Shown piece by piece: positions 1-8,408 of a stretch of 33,319 nt of DNA. Each line of letters begins with the position of its first letter. Positions within the stretch are counted from its first letter, which is position 1. Source of the DNA: Planctomycetota bacterium (lineage in GTDB: Bacteria; Planctomycetota; Phycisphaerae; Sedimentisphaerales; Anaerobacaceae); assembly GCA_025459125.1 (NCBI GenBank), contig JALORE010000030.1, positions 1 through 33,319 of the forward strand, given 5' to 3'. A program made the position numbers and the translations under genes. The notes under the pieces are model-generated. The model worked only from the letters and a program-made list of their open reading frames with translations. It had not been told where the DNA came from and did not search any database.

Positions 1-788
1 AGCTTGTCACGAACAGCAGGCGGTACGGGGCCCTGCTGACGCCGCTGGTCCTGGCGGCGGTCGTGCTCGATGCCGTGATGCTCGGGGTCAGGGCCCTGTC
101 CATCGGGGCCGTCCCCCTGACGGGTCTCTTTGAGTCACTCCTGGTTCTGGCTTTCGTGTTCGGGGTTCTGTACCTCGTGCTGAGGCCCACTCTGGACCAG
201 GTCTGGTTTGGCTCCGTGATGGTAGGGGTCATCCTGGGTCTGGTCCTGCTGGCGACGTCGGTGGCTCGGCCGGCGGCCCGGCCGGAGGCGGTGGCGGCGA
301 CGCCCTGGGCGCTCGCGCACGCCACGGCGATGATTCTGGCCACCGCCGCGATCCTGCTGGCCGCGGCGAGCTCCGCCCTCTATCTGCTCGGCAGCCGCCG
401 GCTCAAGCAGAAGCGGATCGTCCTGGTGCTGGGCCGGATTCCCAACATGGAGACGCTGGCCCGGCTGAATCGGGCCGGAGTGCGGGTGGGGTTTGTCCTG
501 CTGACACTCGGGGTGATCAGCGGGCTGTGCATGGCCTTCCTGCACGGCCTCGGGATCGTCACGTGGCTGACGGACATCAAGGTAATTTGTGTGGTCCTGG
601 CCTGGGTCCTGTTGGGTGCGATCCTGATCCTCGATGCGGTCCACCCGCTCAAGGGCAAGATCCGGGCCTACGTGACCCTCGTGGTATTCGGGCTGATTCT
701 CCTCGCGATTGTGGGAGTGACGATCGCCGGGGCGACACGGCACAGATTCGAACGCGCGTCGTCGGCGGCCGTAGTTCTCATGGTGTAA
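1..788 (+). CDS. HemX/CcsA-like integral membrane protein (5' partial)
   Basis: The frame is open from the window edge to TAA at 786-788, so the N-terminus is missing; the first in-frame start inside the window is GTG at 63. The visible part (about 260 residues) is almost all hydrophobic, with roughly seven to eight membrane segments. It carries a PLTGLFESL stretch like the P-x-x-x-x-ESL motif of the CcsA/CcmC/HemX family. The tryptophan-rich haem-handling motif is degenerate: TWLTDIKV stands where cytochrome c synthases have a WGxxWxWD-type motif. That degeneracy, and its place 9 bases upstream of hemA, fit HemX, a membrane protein of hemA operons thought to modulate glutamyl-tRNA reductase or haem handling. 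A CcsA synthase of System II is less likely. Family fairly sure, exact role inferred. Confidence 0.7.
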   Translation, partial: LVTNSRRYGALLTPLVLAAVVLDAVMLGVRALSIGAVPLTGLFESLLVLAFVFGVLYLVLRPTLDQVWFGSVMVGVILGLVLLATSVARPAARPEAVAATPWALAHATAMILATAAILLAAASSALYLLGSRRLKQKRIVLVLGRIPNMETLARLNRAGVRVGFVLLTLGVISGLCMAFLHGLGIVTWLTDIKVICVVLAWVLLGAILILDAVHPLKGKIRAYVTLVVFGLILLAIVGVTIAGATRHRFERASSAAVVLMV

Positions 789-797
789 ATTCCCAAA

Positions 798-2105
798 ATG
801 AGTATTCTGGTTCTCGGCATCAATCATAAGAGCGCTCCCGTGGAGATCCGCGAGCGGCTCGCGTTCGACGCGTCCCAGGCGACCGCGGCGCTGGTCCGGC
901 TCACGGGGATGGAGCGCGAAGCCGAGTTCGTCCTGCTGTCGACCTGCAACCGGGTCGAGTTGTACTACGCGGGCCAGCGCGGCGCCGCAGAGGTGGCGGG
1001 CCGGCTGGTCGCGTTCCTGGCCGGCTTTCACCGCCTCGATCCGGAGCAGTTTCGGTCGGCCCTGTACGTGCACGAGGATGAAGAGGCGGTCCGGCACCTG
1101 CTGCGCGTCGCGGCGGGTCTCGACAGCATGGTCGTCGGCGAAGCGCAGATCCTCGGCCAAGTCAAGGACAGCTACAAGCTGGCCTGTGCGGCCCGGAGCA
1201 CGGGCAAGATCCTCAATCGACTGTTTCACTGTGCCTTCTTTACGGCCAAGAGCGTGCACACCACCACGGCCATCTCGAACGGGCGGGTGAGCGTGGCCGG
1301 CGTGGCGGTGGAGCTGGCCCAGCAGCTCTTTGCCGATCTGACCAAGGCCCGGGTGGTCGTCATCGGGGCCGGTGAAACGGGCGAGCTGGTCGTCGAGCAC
1401 CTGCTCAAGGCCGGCTGTACCGACGTGACGGTCGTGAATCGCACCTACGAGCGCGGCGTGGAGATGGCCCAGCGGCGGCGGATTGCCGTCGCCCCATGGG
1501 ATGAGCTGAGCGCCCAGATTGGCCGGGCGAATATCGTGATCTCCTCGGTGGCCGTCGAGGGCTTTCTGTACACGCGTGCCTCGTTCGAGCAGGCGGTCAA
1601 GAGGCGGCCGGCGGGCTCGCTGCTGATTATCGACGTGGGCGTGCCGCGCAACTTCGACCCGGCCGTCAATGAGGTCGAGGAGGTCTACGTCTACAGCATG
1701 GATGAGCTCCGGAAGGTGGCCGAGCAGAACCTTCGGGCCCGCGAGGAAGACATTACCAGCGGCCTGGAGATCGTCTATACCGAGGCGACCCAGTTCATGG
1801 ACTGGTTCCGCGCCAAGGACATCGGCCCGCTGATCGGGCGGATGAAGGACGAGTTCCGGCAGATCAGCCGGCGCGAGCTGGAGCGGTTCCTGGCCGGACC
1901 CCGGCAGCACGCCTCCTGCCGCATGCCGCTGGAGGACATGGTGGATCGCGTCGTCAACAAGCTGCTCCACTGCGTCATTCAGAACGTCAACACCGTGGCG
2001 AAGGAGGCCGGCCCGAGCGAGGCGGCCAAGCTGATCGACACCATCGTGCGGCAGGCCCGCGAGATTTCCTGCGCCGCCCGGGAAGAAGGAGACGCTCGGG
2101 AATGA
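798..2105 (+). CDS. hemA: Glutamyl-tRNA reductase
   Basis: This enzyme reduces glutamyl-tRNA(Glu) to glutamate-1-semialdehyde with NADPH, the first committed step of C5-pathway tetrapyrrole synthesis in the cytoplasm. The 435-residue length is normal. The N-terminal signature GINHKSAPVEIRE is followed by STCNRVE with the catalytic nucleophile at Cys50, then GLDSMVVGEAQILGQVK. The NADPH-binding glycine motif GAGETG is at residues 190-195. The C-terminal third is the helical dimerisation domain. ATG at 798 gives the family's usual N-terminus. The stop overlaps the next ATG by four bases (ATGA), so it is probably translationally coupled to the radical SAM gene ahbD. Identity is secure. Confidence 0.97.
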   Translation: MSILVLGINHKSAPVEIRERLAFDASQATAALVRLTGMEREAEFVLLSTCNRVELYYAGQRGAAEVAGRLVAFLAGFHRLDPEQFRSALYVHEDEEAVRHLLRVAAGLDSMVVGEAQILGQVKDSYKLACAARSTGKILNRLFHCAFFTAKSVHTTTAISNGRVSVAGVAVELAQQLFADLTKARVVVIGAGETGELVVEHLLKAGCTDVTVVNRTYERGVEMAQRRRIAVAPWDELSAQIGRANIVISSVAVEGFLYTRASFEQAVKRRPAGSLLIIDVGVPRNFDPAVNEVEEVYVYSMDELRKVAEQNLRAREEDITSGLEIVYTEATQFMDWFRAKDIGPLIGRMKDEFRQISRRELERFLAGPRQHASCRMPLEDMVDRVVNKLLHCVIQNVNTVAKEAGPSEAAKLIDTIVRQAREISCAAREEGDARE

Positions 2106-3199
2106 AACCGATGACCGCCTCTCACCGTGTCCTGCGCATGCTCTTCTGGGAGACAACCGTCCGCTGCAATCTGGCCTGCGCCCATTGCCGCCGGCTGGAG
2201 TCGAACGAGGCGGACGTGGGCGACCTCTCCACCGCCCAGGCCCGGGTCCTGATCGACCAGCTTGCGGAGTTGGGCCGGCGGCAGCCGCAAATGCCGGTGC
2301 TGGTGTTCTCGGGCGGCGAGCCGTTCTGCCGGGCGGATCTGTTTGATCTGATGAGTGAGGCCCGACGCCAGGGCCTGATCATGGCCCTGGCCACGAATGG
2401 AACGATGATCGATGCGACGCAAGCCCGGCAGATCCGCGACAGCGGCATTGCCCGCGTCTCGGTGAGTCTGGACGGCGCGACCGCCGACGTTCACGACCGG
2501 ATGCGGCAGATCCCGGGGTCCTTCGACCGAGCCCTCGAGGGCCTCCGGCACCTCCGCGAGCATCAGGTGCCGTTCCAGATCAATGTCACGCTGACGCAGC
2601 AGAACGTGGAGCAACTGCAGGAAGTGTATGATCTGGCCCGCGCGCTGGGGGCGATGGCCTTGCACACTTTTATGCTGGTCCCGGTTGGCTGCGGACAGGT
2701 CCTGGCCCGAACGGACATGCTGTCGCCGCAGCGGTACGAGCAGATCCTGCGGGAGATCCAGGCCCTGGAAAGCCGGGGTGAAATCCAGATCAAGGTGACC
2801 TGCGGCCCACATTACGAGAGGGTCAAACGGGAGCTGCGGACCTCGCCGGGGGGCAGCGTCAAGACCGAAGGCCTGGGCAATGCCACCCCATCTCGTCCAC
2901 AATCGAAGGGTTGTCTCGCGGGTCTGGGCGTGCTGTTCGTCAGTCATCGCGGGGACGTCTATCCCTGCGGGTACCTGCCGGTGAACTGCGGCAATATCCT
3001 CGCAACGAACCTGATCCGCATCTGGGACGAGAATCGGGATCTGGCCCGCCTGCGGGACGCCGGCGCCCTGGAGGGCAAGTGCGGCCGGTGTGAATTCAAA
3101 CAGGTCTGCGGCGGCTGCCGCGCCCGGGCCTTCGGCATGACCGGCAACTACCTGGGCGAAGAGCCCTTCTGTGCGTATCAACCAAGGAAGGAAGTGTGA
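2102..3199 (+). CDS. ahbD: Radical SAM haem synthase, AhbD type (Fe-coproporphyrin III decarboxylase)
   Basis: AhbD oxidatively decarboxylates two propionates of Fe-coproporphyrin III to give haem b, the last step of the siroheme-dependent pathway. The radical SAM Cys motif CNLACAHC (Cys22, Cys26, Cys29) follows the lead-in LFWETTVR, characteristic of the AhbD/NirJ branch. SGGEPF binds SAM and VSLDGA is conserved later. A SPASM-like C-terminus (GCLAG, YPCGYLPVNCG, KCGRCEFKQVCGGC, EPFC) holds cysteines for a second Fe-S cluster. Its ATG overlaps the hemA stop by four bases, and ahbC follows after an 84-base repeat-bearing spacer. Context (hemA, ahbC, ahbA) argues for AhbD over a peptide-modifying SPASM enzyme or NirJ; no other haem d1 genes are visible. 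Confidence 0.83.
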   Translation: MKPMTASHRVLRMLFWETTVRCNLACAHCRRLESNEADVGDLSTAQARVLIDQLAELGRRQPQMPVLVFSGGEPFCRADLFDLMSEARRQGLIMALATNGTMIDATQARQIRDSGIARVSVSLDGATADVHDRMRQIPGSFDRALEGLRHLREHQVPFQINVTLTQQNVEQLQEVYDLARALGAMALHTFMLVPVGCGQVLARTDMLSPQRYEQILREIQALESRGEIQIKVTCGPHYERVKRELRTSPGGSVKTEGLGNATPSRPQSKGCLAGLGVLFVSHRGDVYPCGYLPVNCGNILATNLIRIWDENRDLARLRDAGALEGKCGRCEFKQVCGGCRARAFGMTGNYLGEEPFCAYQPRKEV

Positions 3200-3283
3200 T
3201 GGTTGATTTTTGATGGTTGATTCGCAGAGGCCGAGGTGTGCCGCTCCTCCAATCGTAAATCGTAAATCATACATGGTCTGACA
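3197..3283. repeat. Inverted heptamer array between ahbD and ahbC
   Basis: The left arm has four 7-base units beginning TGAT (3197-3203, 3204-3210, 3211-3217, 3218-3224); the first contains the ahbD stop codon. The right arm has AATCGTA, AATCGTA, AATCATA at 3251-3271, which on the other strand are the same GATTNNN heptamers. The arms could pair imperfectly across a loop of about 26 bases just before the ahbC start. Similar arrays occur at 4481-4531 and 28392-28426. Confidence 0.7.
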
Positions 3284-4483
3284 ATGATCAACATCAGCAA
3301 GTTGTACTGTGACGAGATCACACCGGGCGACTGGTTGCGTTACGGCCGCCCGGGCTCCGGCGAACGCGCGGGCGAAGCCGTCCCGGCGCAGGCCTCGGCG
3401 CGAAGACCCATCGTGGTATGGAACATCACGCGATCCTGCAACCTCCAGTGCGTTCACTGCTACAACGACAGCGGGCCGGGCAAGACCTGCAACGAGATCT
3501 CCACCGCCCAGGCCAAAACCGTCATCGACGATCTGGCCCGCTTCGGGGTGCCCTCGATCCTCTTCTCGGGCGGCGAGCCTCTTCTGCGTCACGACCTTTT
3601 CGAGCTGATCGAATACGCCGTTGGCCGGGGGGTTCGTACCGTGATCTCGACGAACGGTACCTTGATCGATGCGGACCGGGCGGGTCAGATCAAGCGCCTG
3701 GGAGTCTCCTACGTGGGGATCAGCCTCGACGGCATCGGTCCGGTCAATGATCGGTTTCGCGGCGTCGCGGGCGCGTTCGAACGGGCGGTCCGGGGCATCC
3801 GGAATTGCCAGGACGCCGGGGTGCGGGTGGGCCTGCGGCTGACGCTGACGCAAAGAAACGCCCAGGATATTGAAGGACTGTTCGACTTCTTCGCGGCGGA
3901 GGGGATCGAACGGGCCTGCTTTTACCACCTGGTCCCGAGCGGTCGCGGTCGGGCGCTGGCCGATGACGATCTGACCCACGCGCAGACGCGCGCGGCATTG
4001 GACCGCATCCTGGCCCGGACGCGGCTGTTCAAACAGGCCGGACGCAAAACGGATATCCTGACCGTCGACAACCACGTCGACGGCGTCTACCTGTACCTCA
4101 AGCTGCTGGCGGAAGGTTCCGCGCGGGCCGCCGAGGTTTGGAAACTGCTCACCTGGAACGGCGGCGGCCTCTACAGCAGCGGGATCGGCATCGGCTGCAT
4201 CGATTTTCACGGCCATGTCCACCCGGACCAGTTCTGGTGGCATTATGACCTGGGGAGCATCTACGACCGGCCCTTCAGCGAGATCTGGACCGATCCGAAC
4301 GAGCCGCTGCTGAAAGGTTTGCGGGATCGGCGGGCCATGATCCAGGGCCGATGCCGGCAGTGCCGGTTCTTCGAGGCCTGCGGCGGGAGCCTGCGGGTGC
4401 GGGCCGATGCCGCCCTGGGGGATCCCTGGGCCCCCGATCCGGCCTGCTATCTGACCGACGAGGAGATCGGGGAGAAAGTGTGA
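3284..4483 (+). CDS. ahbC: 12,18-didecarboxysiroheme deacetylase (radical SAM, AhbC)
   Basis: AhbC removes the two acetate side chains of 12,18-didecarboxysiroheme to give Fe-coproporphyrin III, the substrate of AhbD. The N-terminal extension MINISKLYC...LRYGR is a strong family signature seen before the radical SAM core in AhbC proteins. VVWNITRSCNLQCVHCY carries the cluster cysteines Cys52, Cys56 and Cys59; SGGEPL and VGISLDG follow. The C-terminal part has GCIDFHGHVHPDQ and a CRQCRFFEACGG cluster for an auxiliary Fe-S centre. Length of 399 residues is normal. The stop codon begins the first unit of another heptamer array, and the histidine kinase follows. The closest alternative, NirJ of haem d1 synthesis, is less likely given this N-terminus. 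Confidence 0.9.
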   Translation: MINISKLYCDEITPGDWLRYGRPGSGERAGEAVPAQASARRPIVVWNITRSCNLQCVHCYNDSGPGKTCNEISTAQAKTVIDDLARFGVPSILFSGGEPLLRHDLFELIEYAVGRGVRTVISTNGTLIDADRAGQIKRLGVSYVGISLDGIGPVNDRFRGVAGAFERAVRGIRNCQDAGVRVGLRLTLTQRNAQDIEGLFDFFAAEGIERACFYHLVPSGRGRALADDDLTHAQTRAALDRILARTRLFKQAGRKTDILTVDNHVDGVYLYLKLLAEGSARAAEVWKLLTWNGGGLYSSGIGIGCIDFHGHVHPDQFWWHYDLGSIYDRPFSEIWTDPNEPLLKGLRDRRAMIQGRCRQCRFFEACGGSLRVRADAALGDPWAPDPACYLTDEEIGEKV

Positions 4484-4531
4484 TCTGTGATGTTTGATCT
4501 ATGATTCAGTCCGGGACAATCAGCCATCAGC
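4481..4531. repeat. Inverted heptamer array between ahbC and the histidine kinase gene
   Basis: Four tandem 7-base units beginning TGAT occupy 4481-4508, the first being the ahbC stop. Two reverse-complement units (AATCAGC, CATCAGC) lie at 4518-4531. The proposed kinase start codon at 4501 falls inside the left arm, which makes that start doubtful. Confidence 0.65.
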
Positions 4532-6372
4532 ATTTGCCTGCCTGTTGGGGATTCCGCGGTTCGCCGGATGGGAACGGCGGGGTGCACGGCTCGCTGGCCG
4601 AGCAGATTCTCTGGTTGAATTCCCTCCGGTGGGTCGCGGTGGCGGTGGTGGTGTTCGGCACCCTGGCGGGGACGTACCTGTTCCCGGTGCTCGTGGATTC
4701 GCGCCCCTTGTACGCGGCCGCGCTGGTCCTGCTGGCGTGCAATGCGGCCTACGTGGCGGCGGCCCGCCGCCGTTGTCGCACGGAGCCGCGCCGCGCGGTC
4801 GTCCTGGCGATGGTGCAGATGGAAATGGACCTGTTGATCCTGACGGCGGTTCTGTTGTTCTCGGGCGGCCCGGCGAATCCCTTCTGCCTCTTCTACGTGT
4901 TCCACGTGATCCTGGCGACGATCATCCTGCCGCGTCACCTGTCCTTCCCGGTGGGGCTGACGGCCATCGCGTTTTTCGGTCTGCTGGCGGTCAACGAGCT
5001 GAACACCGGGGCGCTTCTCGGGCACTATCCCCTGCAACTGTCGGCCGGCGGCGGAGTCTGGAGGAACCCGGTCTACGGGCTGGCCGCCTACGTGGCGTTC
5101 ACCTGCACGGTGATGATCGCGCAGTATCTGACGCGCATCGTCATCGTCCGCATGGCTTCCAAGGAGCTGGAGGCCGCGCGCAGCAGCAATCTGTTGCGCG
5201 CGATCATCAATGCCATGTCGGAAGGGCTCATCTTCATCACGCCGGAGGGGGAGCTGTCCCTGTGCAATCCCGCGGCTCAGCGCTGGCGGCTTGACGGCGC
5301 CGGGCGCGGCGGGGAGTCGGCCGGCGGCTTCCCCGTGATGCTGGCCGAACACATGGCGGCTCTGGCCGGCGGCGAGCCCGGACAGGCGGCGCCAGACAAA
5401 CCCATCGAGTTCTGCACGAGCGGCGCCCGGCCGCGGCTGATCGTGGCCCGCAGTTGTCCCGTGACGGGCGGAGGCGGTGTGCCGTTGGGGTACGTGATCG
5501 TCGGCCAGGACCTGACGGAGCACAAGCGGCTCGAGGCCGATCTGCGGGCCCGCACCGAGCAGGTCACGGCCATCAACGAGACGCTGAAGAAGTCCCAGGT
5601 GCGGCTGGCCCAGCGGGAGAAGATGGTGGCCCTCGGCCAGATGGCGGCGGGCATTGCCCATGAGATCGGCAATCCGCTGACGAGCCTGTCCTCCGTCGCG
5701 CAGTACCTGGGCCGCAAGTGCCAGGACCCGGACCAGAAGGAATTGTGCGCCGTGGTCAACCACCACGTGGGGCGTATCTCCGCGATTCTGCGGCGCATGC
5801 TGAACCATGCCCGGCCGGCGAGTTCGGAATACACGTGGGTGAACGTCAACGGCGTGGTCGAGAACACGCTGGCGCTGATCCGGCTCGACCCGCGGGCCGC
5901 GGGGGTGACGATCACCGATACGCCGAATACCGCGCTGCCCACCGTCTGGCTCAACCCGCAGAACCTGGAACAGTGCCTGCTCAACATTGCGATCAATGCC
6001 CTGGATGCGCTGGAGGCCAAGGGCCCCGGGCACGACCGGCGGCTGGAGGTCGTGAAGGCGTTGCGGGACGAAATGGTCGAGATTCGCATCCACGACACAG
6101 GCGTCGGTATGAGTCCCGAGGTCTGCCGCCGCGCGTTCGAGTCGTTCTTCACGACCAAGGAGATCAGCAAAGGCACGGGCCTGGGATTGTTTGTCAGCTA
6201 CAACCTGATTACGGAGATGGATGGCACGATCGACCTGGAGTCGCAGTGCGGCCAGGGGACGACCGCCATCATCCGGATCCCGGTCCGGGCCCGGAAGAAC
6301 CTCCTGGCGGACCCCGCTCCCGGGACCAACCCGCCACCCGGCGATAGTGTCGCCAACGAACCCTGTTACTAG
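4501..6372 (+). CDS. Membrane sensor histidine kinase with PAS domain
   Basis: The N-terminal third holds about five to six membrane helices and begins LNSLRWVAVAVVVFG, like the RegB-style sensor modules whose helices sense redox or quinones. A PAS-like domain (about residues 230-350) leads through a coiled coil into HisKA, with AHEIGNPLTSLSS and phospho-acceptor His387. The HATPase domain shows INALDAL (N box), DTGVGMS (G1) and TTKEISKGTGLGL (F and G2 boxes). It should phosphorylate the response regulator eight bases downstream. The ATG at 4501 lies in repeat DNA and the first 27 residues look unlike protein; GTG at 4582, behind a purine-rich stretch, is a credible alternative. The signal sensed is unknown. 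Confidence 0.9.
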   Translation: MIQSGTISHQHLPACWGFRGSPDGNGGVHGSLAEQILWLNSLRWVAVAVVVFGTLAGTYLFPVLVDSRPLYAAALVLLACNAAYVAAARRRCRTEPRRAVVLAMVQMEMDLLILTAVLLFSGGPANPFCLFYVFHVILATIILPRHLSFPVGLTAIAFFGLLAVNELNTGALLGHYPLQLSAGGGVWRNPVYGLAAYVAFTCTVMIAQYLTRIVIVRMASKELEAARSSNLLRAIINAMSEGLIFITPEGELSLCNPAAQRWRLDGAGRGGESAGGFPVMLAEHMAALAGGEPGQAAPDKPIEFCTSGARPRLIVARSCPVTGGGGVPLGYVIVGQDLTEHKRLEADLRARTEQVTAINETLKKSQVRLAQREKMVALGQMAAGIAHEIGNPLTSLSSVAQYLGRKCQDPDQKELCAVVNHHVGRISAILRRMLNHARPASSEYTWVNVNGVVENTLALIRLDPRAAGVTITDTPNTALPTVWLNPQNLEQCLLNIAINALDALEAKGPGHDRRLEVVKALRDEMVEIRIHDTGVGMSPEVCRRAFESFFTTKEISKGTGLGLFVSYNLITEMDGTIDLESQCGQGTTAIIRIPVRARKNLLADPAPGTNPPPGDSVANEPCY

Positions 6373-6380
6373 AGTGAAGC

Positions 6381-7775
6381 ATGGTCATGGCCGAGCAGAA
6401 ATCCGAGATCCTCGTAGCCGATGATGAAGCCACCTTCCGGGAGACGTTCACCAAGGTCCTCGAAGAGGAAGGTTTCGCCGTCACGCCGGTCTGCGACGGC
6501 CGCGAGGCGACGGAGGCGATCCTGAAGCAGCCGTACGCCGTGGCCATCCTGGATATCCAGATGCCCGGCAGCGACGGCATCAGTGTCTTGCGCGAAATCA
6601 CGGCCGTCCGGCCCCAGACCCGCGTAATCATGGTCACGGCCTATGGCACGGTGGAGATGGCGGTCGAAGCCATCAAGCTGGGAGCCTGCGACTACGTGAT
6701 GAAGCCGGTCAACTTCGACGAGATGCTGACGAAGATCCGCCAGCACCTGCGCTTCGTGGAACTGGAAGCGGAGAATCGCAAGCTCCGGGAAGAGCTCAAC
6801 GAGCGTTTCGATATCAGCCACATCATCGGCGCCACGCAGGTCATGAAACAGGTGTTCGAGACGATCCGCAAGGTGGCGCCCACCCGCAGCAGCGTGCTGA
6901 TCACCGGCGACAGCGGGACGGGCAAGGAACTGGTCGCCCGCGCCATCCACGCGCTGAGTGCGACCAGCAGCGGCCGCTTCATCCCGATCAATTGCAGCGC
7001 GATCCCGGAGACGCTGCTCGAGAGCGAGCTGTTCGGCCACAAGCGCGGCAGTTTCACCTCGGCGTTCGAGGATAAGAAAGGGCTGTTCGAGACGGCCCGG
7101 GGCGGGACGCTGTTTCTCGATGAGATCGGTCACATGCCCATGGGCTGCCAGGTCAAGCTGCTCCGCGCCGTGGAGCAGCGGCAGGTGCTGCCCGTCGGCG
7201 CGACGACGCCGATTGAGGTGAACCTGCGGCTGATCGCCGCGACGAACCGGGATCTGGCCAAGGAGATCCAGGAAGGGCGGTTCCGGGAGGACCTGTTCTA
7301 CCGGCTTAACGTCGTCGGCATCCATTTGCCGCTCCTGCGCGAGCGGCGGGAGGATATCCCGCTGCTGGTGCGGCATTTCGTCAAGAAGTGCAACGCCGAG
7401 ATGGGCAAGCATTGCACCGGGGTCAGCGACGACGTGATGCAGATGCTCGTGGACCACGAGTGGCGGGGCAACATCCGGGAGCTGCAGAACGTGATCGAGC
7501 GGGCCATTATTTTCGCGGAAGGCGAAACCCTCGAGTTGGAGGACATCGGCTTCACCCGCGCCGGCGAGGCCGCCCCCAGGCCGGGGCAGGAGGATTTGCA
7601 GAGCCTGGTCAAGGCCTACGAGAAGGAGCAGGTGTGCCGGGCGCTCAACCAGCACGACTGGGACAAGACCGAGACGGCCCGCGCCCTGGGCATCGGCGTC
7701 TCGAGTCTCTATCGCAAGATCGATGAGTTGGGGATCGTCAACCGGAGAGAGCGGGCGCGGAAGAATGGGCCCTAG
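6381..7775 (+). CDS. Sigma54-dependent response regulator, NtrC family
   Basis: A cytoplasmic transcription activator of three domains. The receiver has acidic DD at residues 14-15, phospho-acceptor Asp58 in ILDIQMPG, and the conserved Lys in VMKPVN. The AAA+ domain has Walker A GDSGTGKE (176-183), Walker B GGTLFLDE (from 241), and a sigma54-contacting loop reading GSFTSA (223-228) rather than the usual GAFTGA. The C-terminal Fis-type helix-turn-helix includes ETARALGIGVSSLYRKI. It should open sigma54 promoters once phosphorylated by the adjacent kinase, and one such promoter lies at 15431-15446. A second ATG at 6387 is also possible. Family certain; target inferred. Confidence 0.95.
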   Translation: MVMAEQKSEILVADDEATFRETFTKVLEEEGFAVTPVCDGREATEAILKQPYAVAILDIQMPGSDGISVLREITAVRPQTRVIMVTAYGTVEMAVEAIKLGACDYVMKPVNFDEMLTKIRQHLRFVELEAENRKLREELNERFDISHIIGATQVMKQVFETIRKVAPTRSSVLITGDSGTGKELVARAIHALSATSSGRFIPINCSAIPETLLESELFGHKRGSFTSAFEDKKGLFETARGGTLFLDEIGHMPMGCQVKLLRAVEQRQVLPVGATTPIEVNLRLIAATNRDLAKEIQEGRFREDLFYRLNVVGIHLPLLRERREDIPLLVRHFVKKCNAEMGKHCTGVSDDVMQMLVDHEWRGNIRELQNVIERAIIFAEGETLELEDIGFTRAGEAAPRPGQEDLQSLVKAYEKEQVCRALNQHDWDKTETARALGIGVSSLYRKIDELGIVNRRERARKNGP

Positions 7776-7817
7776 GATCGCTCAGTGCCGTGACCCGCAC
7801 GGGTACAGGATTCGTCT

Positions 7818-8276
7818 ATGAAGATCAGCCAGGCTTGTGCCTATGCATTGCACGCGTTGATGTATATGGCCCGGCACATCACCCAGTTGCCGGTGACCGG
7901 CAAGGCCATGGCCAAGGCCGAGGGCATGCCGCCGGAGTATCTCGCGAAGGTTCTGCAGCGTCTGGTCCGGGCAGGCTTCATCCGGTCGGTGCAGGGACGC
8001 GAGCGCGGCTACGTTTTCGCAAGGCCGCCGGAACAGATCAGCCTGTTGGCCTTGTTCGAGTCTCTGGAGGAGCAGCCGTTGTTCGACGACTGCCCGTTGC
8101 GGCATTGTGCCTGCGGCGGGACGAAGGAAAACTGCCACCTTTACGCCCAGTGGTTGGCGGCCACCCGCCGGTTCAAGGAGCTGCTGGAGGAGACGACGGT
8201 GGCCTCGGCTGCCTGGCATCATCCGGAACACCGTTTCGACGTGCTGCCGGGTCTGGCCCTGAAGGAGGCAGAATGA
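7818..8276 (+). CDS. Rrf2/IscR-type Fe-S transcription regulator
   Basis: This 152-residue protein starts MKISQACAYALHALMYMA, the typical first helix of an Rrf2 winged helix. The wing region is IRSVQGRERGYVFAR. The Fe-S ligand region has Cys92, Cys97, Cys99, Cys106 and His107, closely matching the Cys-Cys-Cys-His spacing of IscR, so it probably senses Fe-S status, oxygen or NO. An AGGA ribosome site sits about eight bases before the ATG. It lies between the two-component pair and ahbA, which suggests it regulates haem synthesis or the cytochromes. Its operator is not established; an imperfect palindrome lies downstream at 8366-8393. Confidence 0.92.
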   Translation: MKISQACAYALHALMYMARHITQLPVTGKAMAKAEGMPPEYLAKVLQRLVRAGFIRSVQGRERGYVFARPPEQISLLALFESLEEQPLFDDCPLRHCACGGTKENCHLYAQWLAATRRFKELLEETTVASAAWHHPEHRFDVLPGLALKEAE

Positions 8277-8365
8277 CTTCTGCGGCGGCGGACAAATCCA
8301 CCCGGCCCCGGGACCGACGGTTGGCTGCCAGCAATGTGACGGTGGTTTTCTGCGGGCCCAAGCCG

Positions 8366-8393
8366 GAAAATTTCGCGCAAAAATGCGAATTTC
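8366..8393. promoter_or_regulatory. A/T-rich imperfect palindrome upstream of ahbA
   Basis: In the 132-base gap after the Rrf2 gene, AAATTTCGC and GCGAATTT form an inverted repeat with one bulged base, separated by about eight bases. It ends 15 bases before the ahbA start and is much more A/T-rich than its surroundings. That position and symmetry would suit an operator, possibly for the adjacent Rrf2 protein. No function can be shown from sequence. Confidence 0.35.
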
Positions 8394-8408
8394 GGAGAAT
8401 TCTCACGA

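Noticed and set aside
135-2156. A 673-residue frame on the - strand over hemA
   Set aside because: It is the antisense of hemA and the membrane gene. High GC content keeps stop codons rare on the opposite strand; the product has no recognisable motif and no ribosome site.
2102-3199. NirJ or a peptide-modifying SPASM enzyme instead of AhbD
   Set aside because: No other haem d1 genes or precursor peptide nearby; coupling to hemA and adjacency to ahbC fit AhbD better.
1979-4243. A 754-residue - strand frame over ahbD and ahbC
   Set aside because: Antisense shadow of two clear radical SAM genes; low-complexity Arg/Asp/Gln/His-rich composition typical of shadow frames.
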